Below, piece after piece: positions 23,501 to 31,750 of a DNA stretch of 64,000 bases. The notes beneath the pieces are model-generated. The model was not told the DNA's origin and did no database searches. It was given only the letters and a program-made list of their open reading frames with translations. Made by a program: the position numbers and the translations under genes. The stretch is taken from positions 888,436 through 952,435 of the forward strand of contig CM036247.1 in the NCBI GenBank assembly GCA_020698575.1, given 5' to 3'. Source of the DNA: Bostrychus sinensis (taxonomy: Eukaryota; Chordata; Actinopteri; Gobiiformes; Eleotridae). Within the stretch, counting starts at the first letter, position 1; the number at the start of each line of letters is the position of its first letter.

Positions 23501-24281
23501 AGTCCTGGTTTAGACCTGGTTTAGACCTGGTTTAGACCTGGTTTAGTCCTGGTTTAGACCTGGTTTAGACCTGGTTTAGTCCTGGTTTAGACCTGGTTTA
23601 GACCTGGTTTAGTCCTGGTTTAGACCTGGTTTAGACCTGGTTTAGTCCTGGTTTAGACCTGGTTCAGACCTGGTTTAGTCCTGGTTTAGACCTGGTTTAG
23701 ACCTGGTTTAGTCCTGGTTTAGACCTGGTTCAGACCTGGTTTAGACCTGGTTTAGACCTGGTTCAGACCTGGTTTAGACCTGGTTTAGACCTGGTTTAGA
23801 CCTGGTTTAGACCTGGTTCAGACCTGGTTTAGACCTGGTTTAGACCTGGTTCAGACCTGGTTCAGACCTGGTTTAGACCTGGTTCAGACCTGGTTCAGAC
23901 CTGGTTTAGTCCTGGTTTAGACCTGGTTCAGACCTGGTTCAGACCTGGTTTAGACCTGGTTCAGACCTGGTTTAGACCTGGTTTAGACCTGGTTCAGACC
24001 TGGTTTAGTCCTGGTTCAGACCTGGTTTAGACCTGGTTCAGACCTGGTTCAGACCTGGTTTAGTCCTGGTTTAGACCTGGTTCAGACCTGGTTCAGACCT
24101 GGTTTAGACCTGGTTCAGACCTGGTTCAGACCTGGTTTAGACCTGGTTTAGACCTGGTTTATAACCTGTCTGTCCTTCTGTTTTCCGTCCTCAGGGACTG
24201 GTGTACATCGGGCTGAACGTGCACCGCCTCAGGAGCAGATGTTGTAAATCTGGTCTGGGTCCAAGTCTGGAAAAGTGCTAG
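13133..24281 (+). CDS. cd83: CD83-like Ig-superfamily membrane protein (5 exons, exon 2 frameshifted)
   Basis: Whole-gene span; exons are listed separately. The predicted protein has a signal peptide (MILTFTFLYLASVAA), one V-type Ig domain, a transmembrane segment and a short Cys-containing tail. Diagnostic parts are the strand C motif VEYRAVHWYK, the SRLTGLLTK segment, GVYLCYLAAPVEQQ around the second Ig cysteine, and a post-Ig CP motif before the stalk; this is the layout of fish CD83. In mammals CD83 marks mature dendritic cells and activated lymphocytes and regulates MHC II and CD86 turnover. All splice sites are GT-AG and phases agree except across exon 2, which has one base too many. 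Either the gene is broken, the base is an assembly error in an AA run, or the allele is variable. Introns are about 0.2, 2.1, 3.7 and 4.5 kb. Confidence 0.8.
13373..13516 (+). CDS. cd83: CD83-like exon 2 (Ig N-terminal half, frameshift)
   Basis: Acceptor TTTGCAG|ATC, donor AAG|GTACAC, 144 bp. Read from exon 1 it gives the rest of the leader (YLASVAAAEQ) and VLPCPATLTAG with the first Ig cysteine, then soon hits a stop. The end of the exon reads in another frame as VEYRAVHWYK with the invariant Ig tryptophan, and only that frame joins exon 3. The frames meet if one A of the AA pair at 13485-13486 is ignored; this also gives seven residues between Cys and Val, as in human CD83. Confidence 0.75.
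14535..14593 (+). repeat. (GATA)n microsatellite
   Basis: About 15 uninterrupted GATA units in CD83-like intron 2; expected to be length-polymorphic. Confidence 0.95.
15013..15552. mobile_element. piggyBac-like MITE with TTAA target duplication
   Basis: A 540-bp non-coding element flanked on both sides by TTAA (15009-15012 and 15553-15556). The left end CCTCTTAAACCTGA and the inverted right end CCTGTTAAGCCCTGA match apart from three bases. TTAA duplication plus a CCT start is the piggyBac signature. It lies inside CD83-like intron 2. Confidence 0.75.
15659..15881 (+). CDS. cd83: CD83-like exon 3 (Ig C-terminal half)
   Basis: Acceptor GTGTCCAG|GAG, donor CTCAG|GTGAGG, 223 bp. It encodes EGGASRLTGLLTKDLPDG, then the F-strand GVYLCYLAAPVEQQ with the second Ig cysteine in the Asp/Gly-x-Tyr-x-Cys context, and ends in RVRLSVS. 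The frame is fully open and the exon ends in phase 1, matching exon 4. This is the most CD83-specific exon. Confidence 0.85.
16350..17420 (-). mobile_element. Tc1-like transposon remnant
   Basis: The minus strand encodes shattered pieces of a Tc1 transposase in several frames: ILWTEETKAELFGG and KSGGGASGFG from the catalytic core, QQDTDPKHRSKPTTE around the second Asp, then QSPDLSPTQMLW and NIAELKQFCKEEW near the C-terminus. These correspond to the DDE core of fish Tc1 elements. The left end has a Tc1-like terminus (ACAGGCGCCACAAAATGTAT). Many frameshifts and stops make it inactive. The right end is unclear. Confidence 0.8.
17636..18108 (+). repeat. 11-bp minisatellite (GGTATCGTGAT)
   Basis: About 43 units of an 11-bp sequence, consensus GTATCGTGATSG and variants such as TCATATCGTGA, in CD83-like intron 3. 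Each unit has a CG in ATCGTGAT. The minus strand gives a spurious His-Asp-Thr-Ile open frame. Confidence 0.93.
18255..18545 (+). CDS. small secreted-like orphan ORF with Pro-Asp-Pro-Glu repeats
   Basis: Not a recognised family. The 96-residue frame starts with a hydrophobic leader-like segment (MKAILFLPFALLFSPEWGF), followed by about six PEPD repeats (a 12-bp CCGGACCCAGAG minisatellite at 18327-18394) and a cysteine-containing tail (AERCQKYQ, PVPCCPGG). It lies inside CD83-like intron 3 on the same strand, between two minisatellites. Arguments against a gene: acidic repeats arise easily from the 12-bp unit, and no promoter or splice context is visible. It is as likely chance as a young gene. 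Confidence 0.2.
   Translation: MKAILFLPFALLFSPEWGFSLVQSEPDPEPDPEPDPEPDPEPDPDPEWELDPLLAERCQKYQGLVLFLGRSELLREVGSTPELSRPVPCCPGGKRL
18735..18773 (+). repeat. (TCCTGG)n short tandem repeat
   Basis: Six to seven hexamers of TCCTGG in CD83-like intron 3, after a loose run of GACCAAGACC repeats at 18570-18620. Confidence 0.9.
18923..19574 (+). repeat. 17-bp minisatellite (CCGGTCTCAGGACTGAC)
   Basis: About 38 units of a 17-bp sequence alternating GACTGACCC and GACTGTCCC versions, ending only about 40 bp before the exon 4 acceptor. Each unit carries a CG and the GGTCTC core seen in three other arrays of the window. Confidence 0.95.
19613..19731 (+). CDS. cd83: CD83-like exon 4 (stalk and first half of transmembrane helix)
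   Basis: Acceptor CTCTGCAG|AC, donor GTG|GTGAGT, 119 bp. It completes an Asp codon, then encodes the CP motif, a stalk (TDVQEAQLEQNLHLK) and the start of a hydrophobic helix (VWSSVGIMTLAV). It ends in phase 0, matching exon 5. Confidence 0.8.
19745..24163 (+). repeat. 11-bp minisatellite filling CD83-like intron 4
   Basis: About 400 units of an 11-bp sequence (ACCTGGTTTAG, with TCCTGGTTTAG and ACCTGGTTCAG variants) covering nearly all of the 4,463-bp intron 4. Rare variants recur at multiples of 11: CCTGATTTAG at 20415 and 20723 (308 bp) and at 22527 and 23484 (957 bp), and a GTTCAGTCC variant near 21741 and 22775 (1,034 bp). So the array grew by repeated segmental exchange. The same unit forms arrays at 33614-34770 and 60946-61585. 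Confidence 0.97.
24195..24281 (+). CDS. cd83: CD83-like exon 5 (rest of transmembrane helix, tail, stop)
   Basis: Acceptor CCGTCCTCAG|GGACTG. It encodes GLVYIGLNVHRLRSRCC and a short tail ending EKC before TAG. Joined to exon 4 it completes one hydrophobic transmembrane span with a basic, cysteine-bearing cytoplasmic side (possible palmitoylation). Confidence 0.75.
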   Translation, partial: GLVYIGLNVHRLRSRCCKSGLGPSLEKC

Positions 24282-24359
24282 AGTCCATGAGTTTAGCCTC
24301 CTTAGCTTCTTTTGGTTTACGGTGGTATTCTGTGGTTATTATTTATATGTTGTATTGAT

Positions 24360-25059
24360 TAGAGCCTGACCGATATGGGTTTTTTTGAGGCCGATACCAA
24401 TATTAAGTAAAAAAAACAAAAACAGTATCTGATACATCGGCCGATACATTATACATTAGGAAAAAGTATTTTAAAGCATTTTTCTTTCTGCTCTTGTTTA
24501 CATGAATACGGCGAGTCCCCAGGCCACTTTATTAGACTAAACTTATTTTTAAAATGTTGTAAAAAAGCTTCTTATTTTTTTGTTCTGCTGATTGGTTTTG
24601 TACTGGGCATTGGTGTGGGGAGTATTATTATATATTTTATGTATTATATTTATTTTATTTAGCTTTAACTAAATTTGTTTAACTTAAATTTCATTTAGCC
24701 TTGCTCTGCAGGTAGAGCATGGGGAGAGCTACAAAATGTATTTTGAATTTTTGTTCTATGAGGTTTTATGGCAGAGAAATGAGTAAAATATTTTTATTGC
24801 CGTTTTGAGCTTTTCAGGCCATGAGAAGGTTTGGGGAGTTTCCTATGAACTGCAGAGTAAGAACCAAACTGCTGAGAAACACCAGCGCCCTCTGCTGCAC
24901 AAACAGCAGAAGGCCATCATTTGCAAGTAAACAGGTCTTATTCCAGCACACAGGAAAAATAATTTTATATCGGCAGATACTGGCCAGATTTTGGCCGATA
25001 ACCCATGATTGGAAAGAATGGGCTTTATCGGCCAGCCGATATATATCGGTCGGGCTCTA
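24360..25059. mobile_element. hAT-like non-autonomous element
   Basis: A 700-bp element with terminal inverted repeats TAGAGCCTGACCGATAT and ATATCGGTCGGGCTCTA. It is flanked by GTATTGAT (24352-24359) and GAATTGAT (25060-25067), an 8-bp target duplication with one mismatch, as made by hAT transposases. It encodes no transposase. It is inserted just past the CD83-like stop, probably in the 3' UTR. A diverged relative lies at 42725-43250. Confidence 0.8.
24885..24898 (-). promoter_or_regulatory. CTCF-like motif inside the hAT-like element
   Basis: The minus strand reads GCAGCAGAGGGCGC, 13 of 14 to the CTCF core. It is carried by the transposon, so other copies may carry it as well. Confidence 0.4.
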
Positions 25060-25394
25060 GAATTGATGCCATTTTTATTTTGCTGCTATTTTTGTGAAGC
25101 ACTGTGAAAAAGCTGTGGTGTTCATTCATGCAAAGAATATGTTTTTTATTTACCTTCAGTGATGTTGAAGCCTAAACTGCTGTTTGTGTGGCGCAGTGAA
25201 AACTCAGATGTTCATCTAAGTTAACCATGTCCAAACACTTTATGTTGAAGTAATGCTATTTCACAACATTTATTTGTTTGTCGCTGTGTTTAGACCTCAA
25301 GAGATGGGATTCTGATGAAAAAAAACAAAAAACAAACATATATTAGAGGAGACCCACAGAGGCTGCTGCAGTGAATGTATTTTGGTTTGATATC

Positions 25395-25400
25395 AATAAA
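25395..25400 (+). promoter_or_regulatory. candidate polyadenylation signal of CD83-like gene
   Basis: AATAAA about 1.1 kb past the stop codon, beyond the hAT-like insertion. It is a plausible 3' end but unconfirmed. Confidence 0.35.
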
Positions 25401-27072
25401 ATCAAAGTTTAAGCTGCGCTGCGAGCAAAGCCATACAACTTGTGCAACAACTGAGTTTAAAGTGTCTATATTCTGCTTTATTTCATATTTTTAAAGCAGT
25501 CTCGGTCTCCTGTAGAGCAGCAGCAGGTTTTACAGACTTTAACTCTTACACGCATAAGCCGTGAGGTCATTTTTTTGCCATGTTTTTGTAATGAAAAGTG
25601 GTTTTCACTTCATACTCCAGGTGTTCCTAACAAAACATGTTACTGATGTCATGCCATTAAAATGTTTAACTTGGCTTTTATAAAACTGTGTACATCCAGG
25701 CAGGTAAACAATGAACCAAAAACAACTGGGCTCACTCATTTACGGAGCCGACGTTTCACCACCAACCCTCGAAAATGAGTGAGTCCAGTTTTTATTTGCT
25801 TTACTGTTGGCTAACTTGGCTTTTATACATTTTACACATAAACATTTTTTTGTATAGCGACCCCAAGTTTCCATAAGTGGATCAAAAATGACCCTCATTT
25901 GTTTCCTTTGGACTCATGGTGACCTGTGATTCTTATTAACTCTGACTGTCTTTACCCCTCCTGCAGCCCTGAGACAGTTTCTGATGTTTTGCAGCAGTTT
26001 TTTTGTGGCTAACTTTTGCTGTGTTGATTTAAACGGCATAGATTTTGCCTCAGGTCTGGATTTTTGGATGAATTTTCAGATTTCAGGATCCGCCGTTTTC
26101 TTAAAAAGGTGTTAAAAAAACAAAAAACAGTCCCAGCTTTATCCCTGAGACTTTGTTTGTGCCACTGACTCCCATTCAAACCACATTTTTATAAAACACT
26201 GTCTCTGCAATATCATTTCACATTTTTATCAAGTATTTCATGGATTCATTTTAGTTTTTATTGTTTTCTCCTAGGTGGCGCTGTTTCCCCATATATGTTA
26301 GTCAGAGGTATAAATGGCACCATTAGTGTTTGTATAATTATGAAGCTTACAAGGTAAAGAACAAAAGTGTGTGTTTTAGTTAAGTTGTTGTGAAAGTGTT
26401 GAGAAATGAGTTTATTTGTGTTTGCGTGAGCACAAATCCAAAATGTCGTCTTTACTGAGATCTGCATCAGAGCAGAGGCCTCTGTGTGCGCCACAAAAAC
26501 TGGAATTTAAAGGTTACATTTCATAAACAGGATGAATTTTTTATGAAGAACACTGAAGTTAATGACTTTATCCATGAAAAAAAAAGGAATTATTGACTAT
26601 TAGATCATTTTTCTATGGCAGTCTTTATTGGTGCATTTTTTGTGCTTAAGGCGAAAGCTGTGACTAAAAAGTTAGGGCTGCAGGAGGGAGAAGGAAATTG
26701 AAAATTGTTGCACAAGTCCTACAACAATTAACTCTGAACGCCGAGGGAAGATCTAAAATAACTTCTGTGTTTACCCCAATAATAAATAATGCAGATGTTT
26801 CCCCAGGACGTGTGGATCCTGGATGGTAGAGTAAGAATATTAAGTTTTCTTTTCTAATAACACGCTTATGTCTGTGACCAACTTACTAAACACAGTTTGT
26901 TTAGTTTTCTCCGAGTAAGGCATGGCTCAGTCCTGCTCTGGTGGACCACGCTGAGATATCTGCGTTAGAGGAAGTCTCTGAGCTCAGTGGTGGTCTCCTG
27001 CAGAGGCTCAGGGCTGTGGGAGAAGGAACGCTCTGTCTCCAGACCAAGGAACATGGGACCATGCAAAAACAC
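25401..27072. other. intergenic DNA 3' of CD83-like gene
   Basis: Unique AT-rich DNA. Short open frames (for example the minus-strand one at 26258-26494) show no recognisable domain. No RNA genes seen. Confidence 0.6.
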
Positions 27073-27293
27073 AGCCATATATATAATATCTATATTTATA
27101 TATAATATTATATCTATATTTATATATAATATTATATCTATAATTATATATAATATTATATCTATATATAATATTATATCTATATTTATATATAATATTA
27201 TATCTATATTTATATATAATATTATATCTATATTTATATATAACATTATATCTATATTTATATATAATATTATATCTATAATTATATATAATA
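27073..27293. repeat. 24-bp AT-rich minisatellite
   Basis: About nine units of 24 bp, all A/T apart from one C per unit, with self-complementary TATATATAATATTATA stretches able to form cruciforms. It precedes copy 1 of the segmental duplication. Confidence 0.92.
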
Positions 27294-27352
27294 TGTGCTG
27301 GGACAAAGCGCCGCCGTTCCCTCTCCCTCTGGGTCTGAGGAAAACTGATGTA

Positions 27353-27663
27353 GGAACTCAGGTCCTGGGTCTCAGGTCCTGGGCCTCGGGTTCTGGGTCT
27401 CAGGTCCTGGGTCTCGGGTCCTGGGCCTCAGGTCCTGGGTCTCAAGTCCTGGGCCTCGGGTCCTGGGTCTCGGGTCCTAGGCCTCAGGTCCTGGGTCTCG
27501 GGTCCTGGGTCTCGGGTCCTGGGTCCCGGGTCTCGGGTCCTGGGTCTCGGGTCCTGGGTCTCGGGTCCCGGGTCTCGGGTCCTGGGTCTCGGGTCCTGGG
27601 TCTCGGGTTCTGGGCCTCGGGTCCTGGGCCTTGGGTCCTGGGTCTCGGGTCCTGGGTCTCAGG
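27353..27663 (+). repeat. 14-bp minisatellite (GGTCCTGGGTCTCG), copy 1
   Basis: About 22 units of a 14-bp GC-rich sequence. The same array, at other lengths, begins the other two segmental copies (37944-38168 and 57015-57108). So the array is part of the duplicated block and has changed length since. Confidence 0.93.
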
Positions 27664-27690
27664 TGGTGCAGACCAGTTGCATGCAGTGTG

Positions 27691-27704
27691 GCGCCCTCTG
27701 GTGG
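27691..27704 (-). promoter_or_regulatory. CTCF-like motif in segmental copy 1
   Basis: The minus strand reads CCACCAGAGGGCGC, a 14/14 match to the CTCF core. It is conserved in copies 2 (38198-38211) and 3 (57134-57147), directly after the 14-bp array. Confidence 0.55.
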
Positions 27705-28179
27705 ACGATATTAAAAGTGCAGGTTCCCATCAGCTCCTGTTTGTTTTGGAGCTGTTCTCTTTTGTTGTGTTTTGTGTTTGTTTTGCTTTGGAAAATGAAA
27801 AAAGCAATAAAAACAATGACGTCATGAACATGTATTTTGTGGCCCACGCAGATTTTATCATCAGTGTTCATTTTACCCAACAAGAGCTGACACATGAGTA
27901 TTTTATAAAACTCCAGGAGGCTAAAGCTCTGTTCAGGATCAGACCCAGGGAGCTCCAGTAATTTGTAAAAATCGCCGATGTCGTCTGTGATTTTTATCTG
28001 TGCGACTCTGCCGTGTCTGTGATTCAGGTCGTTTCCTAAAGATCATAAAAATAATCCAAAATGTTGCTGCTCTCATCCATTTTAAATTAGCAATAGCTCT
28101 TTTTGTGTTCGGTCCACACTTTAACATTTTAATTTCCACCTCCACTAAAAGCCACCATCCTCCATTACTCTCTGAAATC

Positions 28180-30560
28180 AGCTGGTTTTGGGGAGAGTTT
28201 TATAAAATGGATTAAAATGATCTATAACGCCTCTAAATCATAGATTCTAACAAACAGATGATGTGTTTCTTACATTAATAATAGGCCTCCGTCGGTCAGG
28301 ATCGACCATGGGTATAACATCCTAATTGTATGCTTGGCTGGAGCATCGGCGACTATGACTGTGAAGACCAATGCGTGAATGGCAGTCCTTGTTACAAGTG
28401 TTGCATGTGTATGCTGTCTGTTGGACATAAGCTTTCTGCGGGCCCTGCCTCTCTGTGGTGGCTTGTGTCAGCTTCTCTTCTCCTGTTTTGAGGTGCTTGA
28501 TCACGGCTCCTCTCCATTGTGACGGATCAGCTGCGAGATTTTCCCAGATCTCTGTGTCGATACCCACAGCCTTCATGTCACGCTTCACAACGTCTCGGTA
28601 TCACAGCTGTGGGCGTCCAGTGCGTCTACTTCCAGTGGCCAGCTCACCATACAGCAAGTCTTTGGGGATGCGGCCGTCTGGCATACGGTGAACGTGACCT
28701 AACCAGCGGAGTCTGCGTTGCCTGAGTAAGGTAAACATGCTAGGCAGACCCGCACGAGACAAGACCTCTGTGTTTGGGACTTTGTCTTGCCACGAAATGC
28801 CCAGGATGCGGCGGAGGCTTCTCATGTGGAAGGTGTTCAGGCGTCTTTCTTGTCTGGCGTATGTCGTCCAAGTCTTGCTATCGTATAGCAGTGTACTGAT
28901 GACACAGGCGTTGTACACTGCCATCCTGGTCTTCTCTGTGAGCATGGGGTTGGACCACACACGTGTGGTGAGGCGTGCAAGTGTGGCAGCCGCCTTTCCA
29001 ATTCTCTTGTCAAGTTCCACGTCTAAGGAAAGGTTATCAGTGACAGTGGAGCCTAGGTACGTGAAATGATGGACCACATCAAGCTCGTAACCATCGATGG
29101 TAATGGTTGGTGGTGTTTCTGTTCCTTGTCCCAGGACATAAGTCTTTTTCAGGCTGATGGTAAGCCCAAAGTCTTTGCAGGCCTGGGAAAAACGGTCCAT
29201 CAATGACTGAAGTTCTTGCTGAGTGTGGGAGCCTAATGCTGCGTCGTCAGCAAATAGCATGTCTCTTATCAGGGCTTCACGCACTTTGGTCCTGGCTCGG
29301 AGGCGGGCAAGATTGAAAAGCCTGCCATCTGATCTTGTATGCAGGTAAATCCCTTCTTTTGATGTGCCAAACGCATGTTTTAAAAGCAAGGCAAAGAAGA
29401 TTCCGAAAAGGGTTGGGGCAAGTACGCAGCCCTGTTTGACGCCACTGCTGATGTTGAATGGCTCAGAGGTGCTGCCGTTAAACTGCACGGTCCCCTGCAT
29501 GTTGGTGTGAAAAGACTCAATCAGGCTGTGTAATTTAGGAGGGCAGCCAATTTTAGATAGAATTCTAAAGAGACCCTCTCTGCTGACGAGATCGAACGCC
29601 TTAGTCAGATCGATGAATGCGATGTACAGGGGCATCTGCTGCTCTCTGCACTTCTCCTGAAGCTGGCGGAGGGAGAAGACCATGTCTATTGTTGATCTTT
29701 CAGCTCGAAAGCCGCACTGTGACTCTGGATAGACACGCTCAGCTAATTTCTGTAGTCGGACCAGAATGACCCGAGCAAAAACTTTGCCCACAATGCTGAG
29801 TAAGGAGATGCCCCTGTAGTTGTTGCAGTCACTGCGTTCTCCCTTGTTTTTGTAGAGGGTGACGATCTTAGCATCCCTCATGTCTTGTGGTACAGCCCCT
29901 TCTTTCCAGCATTCACACAGGACTTCATATAAAGGCTGTAATAGTGTAGTCTTGCAATGTTTCATCAGGTCAGGGGGGATCCCGTCGCTGCCTGGAGCTT
30001 TCCTTGAGGCCAAGCTGTTGATAGCCTTGCTGAGTTCGCCAATAGTGGGTTCGTTGTCAAGCTCTCCCATGACAGGTTGGCATTTTATGGCGTCAAGGGC
30101 TGAAGTTGTTACTACATTCTGTCGGGAATAGAGTTCAGAGTAGTGTTCCATCCATCTCTCCATCTGTTGTCCCTTGTCTGTGATGACTTCCCCTGTGATG
30201 GATTTCAGGGGAACTGTCTTGTTCTGGGTTGGACCCATTACTGTTTTGATGCCTTCATACATCCCTCTTATGTTCCCAGTAATTGCTGCAGTCTGGATGG
30301 TTTCGCTGACATTAACTAACCCAGAAACAAGAATTCCAAATCTCTTAAACTATGTGGACTTAATTGGGAAAATATCTGGCTACAAAATAAATCGGTCCAT
30401 CAGCGAGCTTATGTTTGTCGCAGAAAACAGAACAATTTGGGATTGCCCTATAAAGATCGTTGATAAGTATTTCTCACATCTTGGGATAAAAATATCTAAA
30501 GATCCTGAATTACTGTTCAAATTAAACTTTCTAGAGGGATTGGAAAAACTAAAACGATGA
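28180..30560 (+). mobile_element. L1-like ORF2 remnant, copy 1 (split by a LINE)
   Basis: Decayed fragments of an L1/Tx1-type reverse transcriptase. The left part reads FIKWIKMIYNASKS in one frame. The right part (30316-30560) reads IPNLLNYVDLIGKISGYKIN and FSHLGIKISKDPELLFKLNF, the region after the catalytic core. It is split by the minus-strand LINE at 28279-30308. The remnant is shared by copies 2 and 3, so it predates the segmental duplication. Confidence 0.75.
28279..30308 (-). mobile_element. 5'-truncated RTE-like LINE with one nonsense mutation
   Basis: The minus-strand frame of more than 640 codons encodes reverse transcriptase: KNKGERSDCNNYRGISLL, FIDLTKAFDLVSREGL, GVKQGCVLAPTLFGIFF and the catalytic FADDAA. 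These are followed by the thumb and a C-terminal CNTCNKDCHSRIGLHSHSRR zinc-finger-like motif. The only break is a TGA at 28601-28603, where relatives usually have Arg (CGA to TGA, a CpG transition). The endonuclease half is missing, as in normal 5' truncation. ACATTAA flanks both sides (28272-28278 and 30309-30315), and copies 2 and 3 have the empty site. The clade (RTE or relative) is not certain. Confidence 0.85.
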
Positions 30561-31342
30561 TCGTCAGAGTGAACTCGCCTGGGAATTCCAGCCTCAATTC
30601 GATTTCCAGAGCAAACCTGAGTAAACTGACAGCGGAGTGAGCCAATCAGAAAATGGCAGACGTGACGTTAACAAAGCAACAAGAAAGCATTTTTTTTTAA
30701 AAGGAAAGAAAAAAAAAAAGGCTTCTAGTGCTGTAAGCTGCTGTGGTTTTCATGACTCGATCTGGTTTTGGTCGTTTAAAACAGAATTTACCTCTGAAGG
30801 AAACAAACTCTGGGCTCCTCGGTCGCCATCTTGACTGAAGAACACGTGACTTAAATAAACGAATCAAAACGCACAGTAGTACTTATACTTAAATATGTAA
30901 ATGATCTGAGTAAAAATAGCGTGCTCAGTTTGTAGCAGTGCAGTAGCTGTCGTATTCCTTTCTGTAACACAAAGACATGATTTGTCAGTAAACGGCGACA
31001 CAAACAAACTGAGTCCTGTTCCTTATGTTCCCAGTAAACTGAGAGCTACAGAGGGAGAGCGCAGCTTTGTCCACTCTCAGTCGTTATAAAACTTTATCCT
31101 CAGTAGTTTTCTGCAGGAGCATAAACTGGGCACAGGGTGAAGCAGTGTGACGTCTCGGTCATAAACACTGACACAGAGCTCTTTTCTGATGCTCAGATGG
31201 AAAACTGACAGAAATATTCACCTCTGACAGATCCACCAAGGATTCTGAGCCAGTGCTTTTATTTTACACTTAATACTTTGTGTTCTGCTGTTTGTGGGAA
31301 ATGTTTTGTGGAAAATACAATGAACCTTCTCACGGCTCCAGC

Positions 31343-31356
31343 CCAGTAGGTGGCGA
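31343..31356 (+). promoter_or_regulatory. CTCF-like motif upstream of TRIM copy 1
   Basis: CCAGTAGGTGGCGA, 13 of 14 to the CTCF core, about 400 bp upstream of the TRIM start. The same site lies at 58744-58757 upstream of the intact copy. Confidence 0.4.
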
Positions 31357-31750
31357 CATAAAGAATATTAATGTGGAGAGTGATGACAGACAGGGCTGGA
31401 TTACTTTTGTGTCGCTGCAATGAGGAAATCATTTTGTGGCTGTGTTTTTATCGACCTCAAACAATAAAACAGGCACGAGCTCAGGAGCAGCACTGTCTGA
31501 ACAACACAGAAAGCTGCAGCCTCTACTTTGGAAATATATTAAAAAACTTTGTTGTCCCCCTCCTCAGTAAAATAATGTTGCTCTGACAAAACCAAAGCCA
31601 ACAGTGGCACATATTGTAGAGGAGTGAACTTCCTCCTCAGCTCTACACAGAGCAGGGGGCGGAGCCTGGCCCCTCCCTCTGCTCTCTCCACTCTTAGGTT
31701 TCTGTTCTGTCAAAGTCAAACTCTCACAGTCACTGCTCTCAGACGGAGAA

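Noticed and set aside
26987..27961. 324-codon + strand frame
   Set aside because: It crosses the 24-bp AT array, the 14-bp array and the start of the duplicated block with no domain; open by chance.
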